A stretch of 64,000 bases of DNA. Source: Frigoribacterium sp. PhB24. Lineage in GTDB: Bacteria > Actinomycetota > Actinomycetes > Actinomycetales > Microbacteriaceae. The translations under genes were made by a program, and so were the position numbers. The stretch lies in assembly GCF_003755185.1 (NCBI RefSeq), contig NZ_RKIC01000009.1, forward strand, positions 806,001-870,000, in the 5' to 3' direction. The notes beneath the pieces were generated by a model. That model was not told the origin of the DNA and did no database searches. It saw nothing but the letters and a program-made list of their open reading frames with translations. Positions 33,904 to 43,899 of the stretch are shown piece by piece (the first letter of the stretch is position 1; each line of letters begins with the position of its first letter).

Positions 33904-36210
33904 TTACGCCGTCGAACCGGACAGCGCCTCCGTGCCCCCGACCAGCGATCGCGGGGCGAGCGTCGCCGTCACCCGCTGTCCGACCGACGAGGAGGCGCGG
34001 AGCCCGTCGATCACGCGGCGGGCGTCGACCTGCACCTGCGGGGCCGCCGGCGCGGCACCGAAGCGCTCGGCCTGCAGGGCGTCCAGCAGCGCGGTCGTCG
34101 CGACCCGCGCCTCCTGCATGCGCGCCGTCCGACCGGACGTCGTCGCCGGCGGGGTGCCGCCTCGGTCGCCCTCGCCCAGGCGCCGTGCCACGAGCGCGGC
34201 CACGGCCGGTGGGGTCATCCCGGCCGTGACGGGGACGCCGAGGTCACGAGCGGTGTCGACGACCTCGTGCCACGCGTGCAGGGCCAGGTCGGGCGGGGAC
34301 GCCGAGAGCCGACGGCGGCGACGACCGGCGCGCATGCCGGAGGGGACGACCAGGGCGGCGAGCACCAGGGCCGCCAGCACCGACAGGACGATCGACGGGA
34401 CGGCTCCCCCGCCCTCGCCCGATCCCGCGGCGGTGGACGTCGCGCTCGCGCTCGCGCCCGGGGCCGCGCTGGTCGGGGCCGTGGACGCCGAGGGGGCCGC
34501 GCTGGCGTCGGGGGCGGTGCTGGCGTCGTCGGAGGGGACGTCGCTCGGCTCGACACCGGTCTGCTGCAGGTACTGCTGCGGGGCGCCGAGCCCGACGGTC
34601 GGCTCGAACGGGACCCACCCGAGGCCGGCGAAGTACAGCTCGGGCCAGGTGTGCAGGTCGTCGCTGCTGACCCGGAATGACGCGTCGTCACCGACGCCCT
34701 GCAGGTCGCCCGGCAGGAATCCCACGGCGACACGAGACGGGATGCCGAGCGTCCGGGCCATGACCGCCATCGCCGACGCGAAGTGCACGCAGTAGCCGCT
34801 GCGGACCTGGAGGAACGTCTCGATCGCGTCGAGGCCGCTGCCGTCGTAGCCGCGCTCGACCGGGGTGTCCTCGGAGTAGGTGAAGTCGCCGTCGCGGAAG
34901 AAGTCCTGCAGGTCGACGGCCGCGTCGAACGGGTTGGCCGAACCGGCGGTCACCTCGGCGGCGAGGTCGGTGACGGTCTGCGGCACCTCGTCGACCGAGA
35001 GGTAGGGCGCCATGTCGGGCCCGGTGTCGTCGAGCGACGCGACGACCTGTTCGGGGCTCGGGTCCACGGGTCGGCTCGTCACCTCGTACTCGAGACCCTG
35101 CGTGCCCTCGGACTCGCTGCGGACGGTGACGCCGCTCTCGTCCACGAACCGCCACTGGTCGTCGAGGCCCTCGATGGTCGTCGGCGGCACCGGGACGGGC
35201 AGGTACGGACTGCGGAGCGCCCCGATCGTGACGTCGGTTTTGACGTCGCGTCGTGCGGTGCCCGGGTCGATGCCCGGCGCGTCGGGCAGCACGTCGAGCG
35301 TGTTGAGGGGATCGAGCGGCACGTCGGCGGGACTCCAGGTGCGGCCCGAGAAGTCGACGAGGTCGACGAGCTTCAGGTACTGCCCTTCGGCGTCGTCGGT
35401 CCGGTACGAGAGGACCGTCACCGGGGCACCCCGCCGCAGGTCGTCGCCCAGGTCGATGATCGGGTTGACGCCGGTCGCGAGACCCGTGCCGGTGCCCGAG
35501 CCGGTCAGCGGCGCCACGCCCGTGAGGGGAACGACGGCCGTCAGCAGCCCGGCCACGGCGACCGACGCCGCAGCCCCGACGAGGCCGGCGCGCGAGGGGC
35601 GACGCCCGGTGGAGACCATCAGCAGCACGAGGTAGGCCAGCACGGTCGCCACCACCCAGGGCCAGCTCGTCGTGACCCCCGGGACGAAGGTCGGCACGGC
35701 CAGCACGAGGGCCGGGAAGACCCCGGTCACGACCGTCAGCTGCCCCACCGACGACAACAGGTCGGTGACGACCGCGACGACGAGCACCGAGAGGACCACC
35801 GTGACCAGCAGGCCGTCGTTGACCTCGACGGGGGCCGATCCGTCGACGATCGCCGCGTTCGCCTGAGCCGAGAGCTCGGGGAGGCGCGCGAAGGTCGCCC
35901 CGGTCGGCACGACCCCGAGCAGGGCCGTCCCCCCCGATGCGAACGCCGTCGTGACGAGGAGACCCAGGACGGCCCCACCGACGACGCCCAGCCAGGAGGC
36001 GGCGCCCAGGGCACGGAGCGCGAGGGACCCACCCAGCACGACCGCGGCCACGACGGCACCCGCGATCCACCAGCCGAACCCGACGAAGACGGGGTGCAGG
36101 CTGGCCAGCGAGAGGACGAGCACGAGCCAGAGCAGGGCCGAGGTCTGCGCGCGGGCCCTGCCCCCGGGCTCGGCTCCGAAGAACCCCACGCGAGTCGGTG
36201 AGTCAGTCAT
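33904..36210 (-). CDS. Transglutaminase-like membrane protein (TgpA type)
   Basis: 768 residues. N-terminal 220 residues contain about six to seven membrane helices (DUF3488-like), followed by an extracytoplasmic transglutaminase-core domain with catalytic Cys in RSGYCVHFASAMAVMARTLG (about 473), His in DDLHTWPELYF (about 515) and Asp-like residue in the following segment; then a Ser/Ala/Thr-rich linker, a last helix (about 615-637) and a cytoplasmic tail (DUF4129-like position). Role unknown; may modify cell-surface proteins. It overlaps the DUF58 gene by 8 bp. DUF58-MoxR-transglutaminase clusters are widespread. Confidence 0.92.
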   Translation of the reverse strand: MTDSPTRVGFFGAEPGGRARAQTSALLWLVLVLSLASLHPVFVGFGWWIAGAVVAAVVLGGSLALRALGAASWLGVVGGAVLGLLVTTAFASGGTALLGVVPTGATFARLPELSAQANAAIVDGSAPVEVNDGLLVTVVLSVLVVAVVTDLLSSVGQLTVVTGVFPALVLAVPTFVPGVTTSWPWVVATVLAYLVLLMVSTGRRPSRAGLVGAAASVAVAGLLTAVVPLTGVAPLTGSGTGTGLATGVNPIIDLGDDLRRGAPVTVLSYRTDDAEGQYLKLVDLVDFSGRTWSPADVPLDPLNTLDVLPDAPGIDPGTARRDVKTDVTIGALRSPYLPVPVPPTTIEGLDDQWRFVDESGVTVRSESEGTQGLEYEVTSRPVDPSPEQVVASLDDTGPDMAPYLSVDEVPQTVTDLAAEVTAGSANPFDAAVDLQDFFRDGDFTYSEDTPVERGYDGSGLDAIETFLQVRSGYCVHFASAMAVMARTLGIPSRVAVGFLPGDLQGVGDDASFRVSSDDLHTWPELYFAGLGWVPFEPTVGLGAPQQYLQQTGVEPSDVPSDDASTAPDASAAPSASTAPTSAAPGASASATSTAAGSGEGGGAVPSIVLSVLAALVLAALVVPSGMRAGRRRRRLSASPPDLALHAWHEVVDTARDLGVPVTAGMTPPAVAALVARRLGEGDRGGTPPATTSGRTARMQEARVATTALLDALQAERFGAAPAAPQVQVDARRVIDGLRASSSVGQRVTATLAPRSLVGGTEALSGSTA

Positions 36211-37531
36211 CGAGGACCCCCGTGGTCACGATCAGACGGCCGACGTCGACGCTCGAGTCGGTCTCGACGACCCGCCAGCCGGAATCGCGGAGGGAGTCGG
36301 CGACCTCGTCGGGGGTCAGCAGGCGGTCGCCCGCCCGGACGGCACCGTCGGCCGGGCGCGCAGGACGGGACGTCAGGCCGGTGCCGAGGGGCAGAGCCGG
36401 CGTGACGACGACCGCGACCGCCGACGACCCCGGAGCCCTCGAGGCGACGAGCGCCTCGAGATCGGTCCGCCCCAGACCGGAGACGACCGCCACGACCGGC
36501 TCACGAGGCGACGGCGAGGGGGCCGGCCCGCCGAGGACGTCGTCGAGCCGGAGGTCGGCGAGGTCGTCGAGGAACGCCGTGGTCGAGTCGGGGTCGTGCC
36601 GGGCGACGAGAGCCCCGCCAGGGGTGGCCAGCACGGTCGCCGACCCCGCGTGGCCGACCTCGACCGCGATCGTCGCGGCGCACGACACCGCCCACTCGAA
36701 GGCGTCGCTGACGAGCGGGATCGCCGCGGTCCCGGGCTTGGCCCGGACGCCGGTCGTCGGCTGCCGTGTGGGGCGGGCGTCCGACCAGCCGTCGGCCGCG
36801 ACGGCGATCACGACCCGGGCGCTCGGCAGACCGTGCTGTTCTTCTTGTCGGACCATGAGCTCGCCGTGACGCGCACTGGCCTTCCAGTGCACCCGACGCA
36901 TCGGGTCGCCTCGGCGGTACTCGCGGGTGACCGGATCGTCCTCGCCGCCGGCCAGGCTGTGCTCGCGCTGCCGTCTCGACCCGTCGCCGAGGGCCCGCGA
37001 CTCGCGTCCGAGTCCCACCTCGACGACCTCGGGCACGACCACGAACTCGGCCACGCCGTCGGCCACGACGCGTCGCCGCGCGACGCCGTACGACTCGACG
37101 AGATCGAGGTGCAGTGGTCCGATACGGTGGCGGCCGCGCGGCAGGTCGTGGTGGCGGAAGACGGCCGAGGAGGCGCGACCCGGCACGAGCAGGACGGCGG
37201 CGGCCTCGGAATCGGACAGGCGCCCGAACGGCAACTGTTCGCGGACCCGCACGGCGCCGGAGGTCCGGCCCCCACGGGGCAGGACCGAGACCCTCTCGAC
37301 GGCGGACCACCCGGCGACGCCCCGATCGGGAGAGAAACGACGTGTGACGCGCACGTCGGCGGTGCGGAAGAACAGCGAGACCGTGACGGCCACGATCAGC
37401 ACGACGAGCGTGGTCCCGGCGAAGACCAGGGCCGGGGCCTGCAACAACCAGCCCACGAGGACGACGAGCACCCCCGCGGCGAGCACGCCGACGCCGCGGC
37501 CGGTCGGCCTGGGGACCCCACCCCGCTTCAC
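36203..37531 (-). CDS. DUF58 domain protein
   Basis: 442 residues: two hydrophobic helices in the first 55 residues, then a soluble region containing the DUF58 signature YRRGDPMRRVHWKASARHGELMV (only the core is quoted in other families as DP-x-R-x-I/V-x-W) near residue 220, with a von Willebrand factor A-like half after it. Works with MoxR ATPases in poorly understood assembly or stress systems. GTG start 2 nt past the moxR stop, so coupled. Confidence 0.9.
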   Translation of the reverse strand: MKRGGVPRPTGRGVGVLAAGVLVVLVGWLLQAPALVFAGTTLVVLIVAVTVSLFFRTADVRVTRRFSPDRGVAGWSAVERVSVLPRGGRTSGAVRVREQLPFGRLSDSEAAAVLLVPGRASSAVFRHHDLPRGRHRIGPLHLDLVESYGVARRRVVADGVAEFVVVPEVVEVGLGRESRALGDGSRRQREHSLAGGEDDPVTREYRRGDPMRRVHWKASARHGELMVRQEEQHGLPSARVVIAVAADGWSDARPTRQPTTGVRAKPGTAAIPLVSDAFEWAVSCAATIAVEVGHAGSATVLATPGGALVARHDPDSTTAFLDDLADLRLDDVLGGPAPSPSPREPVVAVVSGLGRTDLEALVASRAPGSSAVAVVVTPALPLGTGLTSRPARPADGAVRAGDRLLTPDEVADSLRDSGWRVVETDSSVDVGRLIVTTGVLDD

Positions 37532-37533
37532 GG

Positions 37534-38565
37534 TCAGCGGGCGTCGGCCGGGTCGCCGAGCGGCACGGGGGTCTGCTCGACGACCTCGGCGACGAGGTCG
37601 TAGGCGGCCGAGACGGCGCCTGCCCCGGCGCGGCCGGCGAGGATCACTCGGTGACCGAGGACGGGACCGCTGAGCGCGTCGACGTCGTCCGGGACCACGT
37701 AGCCGCGCCCGTTGAGGGCGGCCCAGGACTTGGCCGCGCGCATGAGCTGCAGGGTCGCGCGAGGACTGGCACCGAGACGCACGTCGGGGTGGACCCGGGT
37801 CGCCTGCACGATGCGGACCGCGTACTCCTCGACGGCCTGGGCCGTGTAGACGGTGCGGACCGCCGCGATCATCCGGGTGAGCTCGTCGAGGGAGACGAGC
37901 GGACGCAGGGTGTCGAGCGGGCTGACGCGCTCGCGCTGCTGCAGCATGCGCAGCTCGCTCCGGGCGTCCGGGTAGCCGAGCGAGATGCGGGCCATGAACC
38001 GGTCGCGCTGGGCCTCGGGCAGGTTGTAGGTGCCCTCCATCTCGACCGGGTTCTGCGTGGCGACCACGAGGAAGGGCGACGGCAGGGGGTGGGTGATGCC
38101 GTCGACCGTCACCTGGCGCTCTTCGAGGCTCTCGAGAAGGGCCGACTGCGTCTTCGGCGAGGCACGGTTGATCTCGTCACCGATGACGACGTTGGCGAAG
38201 ACGGGGCCCGGCTTGAACTCGAACCCACCGCTCTGCCGGTCGTAGACCGAGACACCCGTGATGTCGCTCGGCAGCAGGTCGGGAGTGAACTGGATGCGGG
38301 TGACGGTCGCATCGACCGCCTTGGCGAGGGCCCGGGCGAGCTGGGTCTTGCCCACACCCGGGACGTCCTCGATGAGGAGGTGCCCCTCGGCCAGGAGGAC
38401 GGTGAGCGCCGTCGAGATGGCACCGTCCTTGCCGTCGATGACGGTGGCGACAGCCTCGAGGATGCCCCGGGCACGCTGTCGGACCTCGTCGAGCGACATC
38501 GTGCCGTCCGAGCCGGGCGTCCGCAGGGCGGCGGGATCGACGGTCGGGTCGTTGGTCGTGGTCAT
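37534..38565 (-). CDS. MoxR-family AAA+ ATPase
   Basis: 343 residues. Walker A EDVPGVGKTQLARAL (about 66-80), Walker B VVIGDEINRASPKTQSALL, sensor 1 VVATQNPVEMEGTY and the C-terminal lid with GASPRATLQLMRAAKSWA. MoxR proteins act as chaperone-like motors for partner proteins with VWA/DUF58 domains, here encoded directly downstream. ATG at 38565 with GAGGA 7 nt upstream; first gene of a three-gene operon. Confidence 0.94.
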   Translation of the reverse strand: MTTTNDPTVDPAALRTPGSDGTMSLDEVRQRARGILEAVATVIDGKDGAISTALTVLLAEGHLLIEDVPGVGKTQLARALAKAVDATVTRIQFTPDLLPSDITGVSVYDRQSGGFEFKPGPVFANVVIGDEINRASPKTQSALLESLEERQVTVDGITHPLPSPFLVVATQNPVEMEGTYNLPEAQRDRFMARISLGYPDARSELRMLQQRERVSPLDTLRPLVSLDELTRMIAAVRTVYTAQAVEEYAVRIVQATRVHPDVRLGASPRATLQLMRAAKSWAALNGRGYVVPDDVDALSGPVLGHRVILAGRAGAGAVSAAYDLVAEVVEQTPVPLGDPADAR

Positions 38566-38593
38566 CGCGGCGTCCTCGGTCGGGTGTTCGGGG

Positions 38594-39076
38594 TCAGGTG
38601 GTGCTGAGGTAGTCGGCGACGGCCGCGGACACGTAGGGCGACACGTCACCACCGAGCGAGGCCACCTGCCGGACGAGCGAGCTCGACACGTGCGCATGGG
38701 CCGGGTCGGGGAGCAGGAAGACGGTCTCGACGCCGGCGAGGCTGCGGTTCATGATCGCCATCGGGGTCTCGTACGCGACGTCGACCTGCGAGCGGATGCC
38801 CTTGACCAGCACGCTCGCCCCGACCTCGGTGCAGTAGTCGACGAGCAGCCCCACGCTCCAGCTGTGGACCGTGACGGTCTCGGGCAGCCCGGCGGCCCGG
38901 AGCGACTCGGTGAGCAACGAGACCCGCTGCGCCAGGGGAAGCAGGGCGCTCTTCTCGGGGTTGTGAACCACGAGCACGTGGACCTCGTCGAAGATGTTGG
39001 CGGCCCGGGCGATCACGTCCACGTGACCGAGGGTCACCGGGTCGAACGAACCCGGGACGACGGCGATCCTGCTCAT
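38594..39076 (-). CDS. coaD: Phosphopantetheine adenylyltransferase
   Basis: Fourth step of coenzyme A synthesis (4'-phosphopantetheine + ATP to dephospho-CoA). 160 residues. Nucleotidyltransferase motif [14 protein letters not shown] near residue 9 and the C-terminal [17 protein letters not shown] (ISST-x-R type) are complete. A TACAGT element on the minus strand (39083-39088) is 6 nt upstream of the ATG and there is no ribosome binding site, consistent with a leaderless transcript. Confidence 0.97.
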   Translation of the reverse strand: MSRIAVVPGSFDPVTLGHVDVIARAANIFDEVHVLVVHNPEKSALLPLAQRVSLLTESLRAAGLPETVTVHSWSVGLLVDYCTEVGASVLVKGIRSQVDVAYETPMAIMNRSLAGVETVFLLPDPAHAHVSSSLVRQVASLGGDVSPYVSAAVADYLSTT

Positions 39077-39157
39077 CCGGTCACTGTAGTCCGCCGACCC
39101 CGGACGGACACCCAGGGCGGCGGAGGGGTCGAGGACGCGTCACGCACCGTGACCCGC

Positions 39158-41374
39158 TCAGTTCTTACCCATGGCCTCACGGCCCCGGTCGTCGAGCCGA
39201 CGCGCGATGGCGGCGGCGAGGGCGGGGTGGTCGACGAGGCGCGGGTCGGCGTCGAGCACCTCGGCGGCGTGCTCGCGGGCCAGACCGATGAGGTCGCCGT
39301 CGCGGGCCACCCGCAACAGACGCAGGGACGAGCGGCCGCCCGACTGCAGGTTGCCGAGCACGTCGCCCTCACGGCGGAGGTCGAGGTCGACCTGCGCCAA
39401 CTCGAAGCCGTCGAGCGTCGCCGCGACCGCGTCGACCCGCTCGCGGGCCACGGTGTCGGCGGCCGCGTGCGTGACCAGCAGGCAGAGCCCCGGGTGGCCG
39501 CCCCGGCCGACCCGTCCGCGCAGCTGGTGGAGCTGCGAGACGCCGAAGCGGTCGGCGTCGAGCACGACCATGGTCGAGGCGTTCGGCACGTCGACCCCCA
39601 CCTCGATGACCGTCGTCGCGACGAGCACGTCGATGTCACCGGCCGCGAAGCGACGCATGACGTCGTCCTTCTGGTCGGAGGACATGCGGCCGTGCAGGGG
39701 CTCGATGCGCAGGCCGTCGAGCACGGGGATCGTGGGCACGCGCGCCATGACCCCCTCGACGCTCGCCCGTTCGGGTACGGGGGCGTCGGCGTCGGGCTCG
39801 CCTCGGACCTCGCCGGCGGCCTGGTCGGCGTCGGGCGGGTCGCCCGGTTCGGCCGTGACCGCGTCGATCGCCGGGCAGACGACGAACACCTGCCGGCCCT
39901 TGGCCACTTCTTCTGCCGACCGCTGCCAGATGCGACCACCCCAGGTCGGGTGGTCGGCGAGCGGCACGACGAACGACTCGATCGGCTGACGGCCCCGGGG
40001 CAGCTCGGCGATGGTCGAGACGTCGAGATCGCCGAACACCGTCATGGCCACCGTGCGCGGGATCGGCGTCGCGGTCAGGACGAGCACGTGCGGCGGCGTG
40101 GCGCCCTTCTTCCGCAGCGCCTCACGTTGGTCGACGCCGAAGCGGTGCTGCTCGTCGACGACGACGAGGCCGAGGTCGAAGAACTCGACGGCCTCGCTGA
40201 TCAGGGCATGGGTGCCCACGACGACGTGCGCCTGCCCACTGACGATCGAGAGCAGCGCCTTCTTGCGCTGGGCGACCGTCATCTGGCCGGTCAGCAGGGT
40301 CGGCCGGAGGCGGGCCGCCAGGTCGGGCCCGAGCGTGGCCGTGATCGACCGCAGGTGCTGGGCCGCCAGCACCTCGGTCGGGGCGAGCAGGGCCGACTGG
40401 CCGCCGCTCTCGGCCACGGCGAGCATGGCCCGGAGGGCGACGAGGGTCTTGCCCGAGCCGACCTCGCCCTGCACGAGGCGGTTCATCGGCACCTCGGCCT
40501 CGAGGTCGCGGGTGATCTCGTCGCCGACGAGTCGTTGGTCGCCCGTGCGCTCGAAGGGCAGGACGGCGTCGAACGCGGCGAGCAGACCGTCGGCCGTGGC
40601 ACGTCGGGGGGTCGCGGCCGAACGACGCACGAGCGCGCGCTGCTGCAGCAGCGCGCTCTGCAGGACGAAGGCCTCGTCGAACCGCAGGGTGTCACGCGCC
40701 GTGAGGTGGTCGCGATCGGTCTCGGGACGGTGGATGCGCTCGTACGCCTCGGACACGGGCATCAGGTCGAGTTCGGACCGGACCGACGCCGGCACCGCGT
40801 CGTCGATGGGCGGCAGGCCGTCGAGCAGCACCTCGACCGACTTCTGCACCTGCCAGGACGCCACGGAGGCGCTGGCCGGGTAGATCGGTATGGGCTGCTT
40901 CGCCCACTTCTGGGCCTGCTGGTCACCGACCCCGGCGACGGCCTCGTGCGCAGCGTCGAAGAGTTCGTAGTCGGGGTGCGCGAGCTGACGCAGCCCTCGG
41001 TAGTCGCCGACCTTGCCGGCGAAGATGCCGCGTGCGCCGGGCACCAGGTCTTTCGCCCGCCAGGCCTGGTTGAAGAAGGTGAGCGTCAGGATGCCCTGGC
41101 CGTCGCCGATGCGCACCTCGAGGATCGACCCGCGCCGGGCGCGCATCGTGCGTTCGCGCACGTCGAGCACCTGGGCCACGATCGTGACGGACTCGCCGAG
41201 CGGTAGCTGGTCGAGGGCCGTGAGCTCGCCCCGTCGGGCGTAGCGTCGCGGGAAGTGCGTCAGCAGGTCGCCGACCGTGCGCAGCCCGAAGGCCTTCTGC
41301 AGGGCGGTCGCCGTCCGTCCGCCGAGGGCCCCGGCCAGCGACGCGTCGAGAGGTGAGTCGGGCACGGAGACCAC
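39158..41374 (-). CDS. recG: ATP-dependent DNA helicase RecG
   Basis: Reverses stalled replication forks and migrates branched DNA. About 738 residues: wedge domain with OB fold (ERTMRARRGSILEVRIGDGQG), helicase core with GEVGSGKTLVALRA (motif I), DEQHRFGVDQR (motif II, DEQH), LTATPIPRT (III) and GRVGRGGHPGLCLL (VI). Start is uncertain: the GTG at 41372-41374 (VVSVPDSPL) gives the usual length and is preceded by the hairpin at 41406-41431; another GTG lies at 41363-41365. About 45 acidic residues are inserted near 540 (TAEPGDPPDADQAAGEV...). Confidence 0.95.
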   Translation of the reverse strand: MVSVPDSPLDASLAGALGGRTATALQKAFGLRTVGDLLTHFPRRYARRGELTALDQLPLGESVTIVAQVLDVRERTMRARRGSILEVRIGDGQGILTLTFFNQAWRAKDLVPGARGIFAGKVGDYRGLRQLAHPDYELFDAAHEAVAGVGDQQAQKWAKQPIPIYPASASVASWQVQKSVEVLLDGLPPIDDAVPASVRSELDLMPVSEAYERIHRPETDRDHLTARDTLRFDEAFVLQSALLQQRALVRRSAATPRRATADGLLAAFDAVLPFERTGDQRLVGDEITRDLEAEVPMNRLVQGEVGSGKTLVALRAMLAVAESGGQSALLAPTEVLAAQHLRSITATLGPDLAARLRPTLLTGQMTVAQRKKALLSIVSGQAHVVVGTHALISEAVEFFDLGLVVVDEQHRFGVDQREALRKKGATPPHVLVLTATPIPRTVAMTVFGDLDVSTIAELPRGRQPIESFVVPLADHPTWGGRIWQRSAEEVAKGRQVFVVCPAIDAVTAEPGDPPDADQAAGEVRGEPDADAPVPERASVEGVMARVPTIPVLDGLRIEPLHGRMSSDQKDDVMRRFAAGDIDVLVATTVIEVGVDVPNASTMVVLDADRFGVSQLHQLRGRVGRGGHPGLCLLVTHAAADTVARERVDAVAATLDGFELAQVDLDLRREGDVLGNLQSGGRSSLRLLRVARDGDLIGLAREHAAEVLDADPRLVDHPALAAAIARRLDDRGREAMGKN

Positions 41375-41405
41375 GCTAGCGCCCGCCCCCGACAGCGCCC
41401 CGGCT

Positions 41406-41431
41406 CCGGCCCCGGACACCGCCGGGGCCGG
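41406..41431 (-). terminator. Terminator between acyl-CoA dehydrogenase gene and recG
   Basis: CCGGCCCCGG and CCGGGGCCGG pair perfectly around ACACCG, 8 bp past the dehydrogenase stop. Confidence 0.65.
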
Positions 41432-41438
41432 CCCCAGG

Positions 41439-43145
41439 TCAGAGCGTGAAGGAGTACCCGCCGGAGGCGCGGGTCGCCTTCGCGAGGTCGGCCACGTGCC
41501 CGTCGTCGTTCACCTCGAGCGCCCTCAGCTGCCGCCCCACCGCGCGGGCGGACTGCTTGCAGAAGCCGACGGCCAGGTGACGCTCCGCGTCGGAGTCGGC
41601 CCGCGCCTCCTGCAGGGCCGCCGAGGCGCGGGACAGGACGGCCGTCTGCGCGTAGATGCCGCTCGCCGCGTCGGCGAGGCGCTTCTGGACGAGCTGCTTC
41701 TCTTGCACCTTCTTGCCGTGGGACCGGAGGGCGCCCTCGGTGCGCTCGCGCAGCCGGGAGACCTGGTCGCCGAGTTCGGCGGCCTGCCGCGCCAACGCCG
41801 GGTGGACCCCGACCGGTCGATCGGGCCGGATGCGACGCTGCACACGTCCCGCGACGTACGGCGCGAGCACCCCGAGGGCTCGACCGGGGTCACCGATGCG
41901 CAGCGAGGCCACGTCGGGTAGCTCCTCGCTCAGCGTCTTGAGGCCGTTCAGGGCGACGAACGCGCGCAGGACGTCGTTGGCTCCCTCGAAGATCGGGAAG
42001 ATGCGGAAGTCGCGCAGGGCCTTCGACAGCGGGTGGCCCTCCATGTAGGCCTCGCCGCCGTGCAGTTGCACGGCCCGGTTGAGGGCGTACCACCCGGTGT
42101 CGCTCGCCGCGACCTTGGTCAGGGCGGACTCGAGCGCGAAGTCGGTGTCGCCGCGATCGACGAGCCCCGTGGTCAGGTACGACATCGACTCGACCCCGTA
42201 GATCTGCTGCGTCATCCACGCGAGCTTGTCGCCGACCATCTCGAAGTCGGCCAGCGGCCGGCCGAACTGGTGCCGCGCCTCCGTGTGCTCGAGGCTCAGC
42301 TCGAGGAACCGCTTCATGCCGCCGGCGATGGCCGTCCCCATCGACATGCGACCGTTGTTGAGCGTGTTGACCGCGATGCGGAAGCCGTCACCCGGCTCGC
42401 CGAGCAGGTTCTCGGCGGGCACCCGGACGTCGTTGAAGTGGACGCGCTGGAGGTGGTTGGCCTTCAGGCCGTGCGTCTCGAAGCGCGGGCCGGTGCTCAG
42501 CCCGTCCATGCCCTTCTCGACGATCAACGCGACGTGCCCGAGGTCGCTCTGCGCGAAGACCGTCAGGACGTCCTTGTCGCCGTTGCCGATCCACCGCTTC
42601 TCGCCGTTGAGCAGCCAGCTGCCGTCGCTCTGCCGCTCGGCCCGGGTCTCGAGCGCGTAGGCGTCGCTGCCCACGTTCGGCTCGGTGAGGACGAACGCCG
42701 CGAGCTTCCGGCCGCTCGCCAGGTCGGGCAGCCACCGCGCCTTCTGGTCGTCGGTGCCGTAGAGGTGCAAGGGCTTGGTGCCGATCGACTGGTGCACCCC
42801 CATGACGGTGGCCAGGGTGCCGTCGACCCGACCGAACTCCTCGTACACGCGGCAGTAGGCGCTCTGGCCGAGACCCAGGCCGCCGTACTCCTCGGAGACG
42901 AAGAGCCCCATGAGCCCCCGGTCACCGAGCTCGCGGATCGTGTCGTCGCCGATCCACCCGTCGCGTTCGGCCTTCAGGGGGTCGTAACCGGCGAGCACCT
43001 CGCGGGCGGACGCGGAGACCGTCTCGACCCGGGCCTTCTCGTCCGCGGTCATCCCCGGGTACGGGAAGACGAGCTCGGAGGCGATGCGCCCCGCGAACAA
43101 CGACTTGGTGAACGAGGGCCTGACGGTACGATCGACGCTGGTCAT
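41439..43145 (-). CDS. Acyl-CoA dehydrogenase, long (VLCAD/ACAD9-like) type
   Basis: 568 residues. FAD-dependent alpha,beta-dehydrogenation of acyl-CoA, probably in fatty-acid oxidation. N-terminal helical domain (GLFVSEEYGGLGLGQ), middle beta domain (FVLTEPNVGSDAYALETRA, KRWIGNGD) and C-terminal domain with the catalytic Glu in RDFRIFPIFEGANDVLRAFV. An extra C-terminal domain of about 170 residues matches the two-domain architecture of very-long-chain enzymes. No other beta-oxidation genes adjoin it. A copy of the dispersed motif lies at 41603. Substrate length is inference. Confidence 0.9.
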   Translation of the reverse strand: MTSVDRTVRPSFTKSLFAGRIASELVFPYPGMTADEKARVETVSASAREVLAGYDPLKAERDGWIGDDTIRELGDRGLMGLFVSEEYGGLGLGQSAYCRVYEEFGRVDGTLATVMGVHQSIGTKPLHLYGTDDQKARWLPDLASGRKLAAFVLTEPNVGSDAYALETRAERQSDGSWLLNGEKRWIGNGDKDVLTVFAQSDLGHVALIVEKGMDGLSTGPRFETHGLKANHLQRVHFNDVRVPAENLLGEPGDGFRIAVNTLNNGRMSMGTAIAGGMKRFLELSLEHTEARHQFGRPLADFEMVGDKLAWMTQQIYGVESMSYLTTGLVDRGDTDFALESALTKVAASDTGWYALNRAVQLHGGEAYMEGHPLSKALRDFRIFPIFEGANDVLRAFVALNGLKTLSEELPDVASLRIGDPGRALGVLAPYVAGRVQRRIRPDRPVGVHPALARQAAELGDQVSRLRERTEGALRSHGKKVQEKQLVQKRLADAASGIYAQTAVLSRASAALQEARADSDAERHLAVGFCKQSARAVGRQLRALEVNDDGHVADLAKATRASGGYSFTL

Positions 43146-43295
43146 GGGACCCGATGCTGCCGACCTCGGCGGGCACCGACAACTCGGTTGTGCAGGTCCG
43201 ACGACCGGGCGCTGTGGTCGACGCCGAAGCGTTGTCGAGATGCTCGAACCGGGTGCGCGCCGGGGGTCGCGTGTCGACCTGGCATGGTTGACCCC

Positions 43296-43871
43296 ATGTC
43301 CCGCATCATCTCCGGCTTCGCCGACAACCTCTCACTCGTCGTCCCCAAGGTCGGGACGCGGCCCACGAGCGACCGAGTGCGCGAGGCGCTGTTCTCGTCG
43401 CTCGACGCACGCGACGAGATCCGGGGCAGGCGCGTGCTCGACCTCTACGCCGGCACGGGCGGCCTCGGGCTCGAGGCCGCGTCGCGAGGCGCCGCCTCCG
43501 TCGTGCTGGTCGAGAAGGCCCCGGCCGCCGCGAAGGTGCTGCGCCGCAACGTCGATTCCGTGCTGGCGCGGGCACCCCGACCGCCGCGCGGCACTCCCCC
43601 GCGGGTCGACGTCGTCGCCCAGCCCGTGCGGACGTACCTCGAGGGCGGCTCGGCGCTCGTCGACCTCGTCTTCTTCGACCCGCCCTACGAGCTGTCGGCC
43701 GCCGACCTCACCGCCGACCTCGCGGCCCTGCTGCCCTCGCTCGACGAGCAGGCACTCGTCGTCGTCGAGCGCGCCTCGCGGGACGGTGAACCGGGCTGGC
43801 CCGACGGCCTCACCCTCGACGTGAAGAAGCAGTACGGCGACACGACGGTGTGGTTCGCCCTGCGCGACTGA
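43296..43871 (+). CDS. rsmD: 16S rRNA (guanine-966-N2)-methyltransferase
   Basis: Methylates G966 of 16S rRNA. 191 residues. N-terminus MSRIISGFADNLSLVVPKVG matches the family; SAM motif LDLYAGTGGLGLEAASRGA near residue 50 and the N6-adenine-type active site FFDPPYEL near 127. ATG at 43296 chosen; an in-frame ATG four codons upstream (43284) is possible. Convergent with thiL. Confidence 0.93.
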   Translation: MSRIISGFADNLSLVVPKVGTRPTSDRVREALFSSLDARDEIRGRRVLDLYAGTGGLGLEAASRGAASVVLVEKAPAAAKVLRRNVDSVLARAPRPPRGTPPRVDVVAQPVRTYLEGGSALVDLVFFDPPYELSAADLTADLAALLPSLDEQALVVVERASRDGEPGWPDGLTLDVKKQYGDTTVWFALRD

Positions 43872-43899
43872 CCCTCACCAGGAGGCGCGGGTCGGGTCG

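Noticed and set aside
38258-41206. A 982-codon plus-strand frame opposite moxR, coaD and recG
   Set aside because: Shadow of three well-supported minus-strand genes; composition not protein-like.
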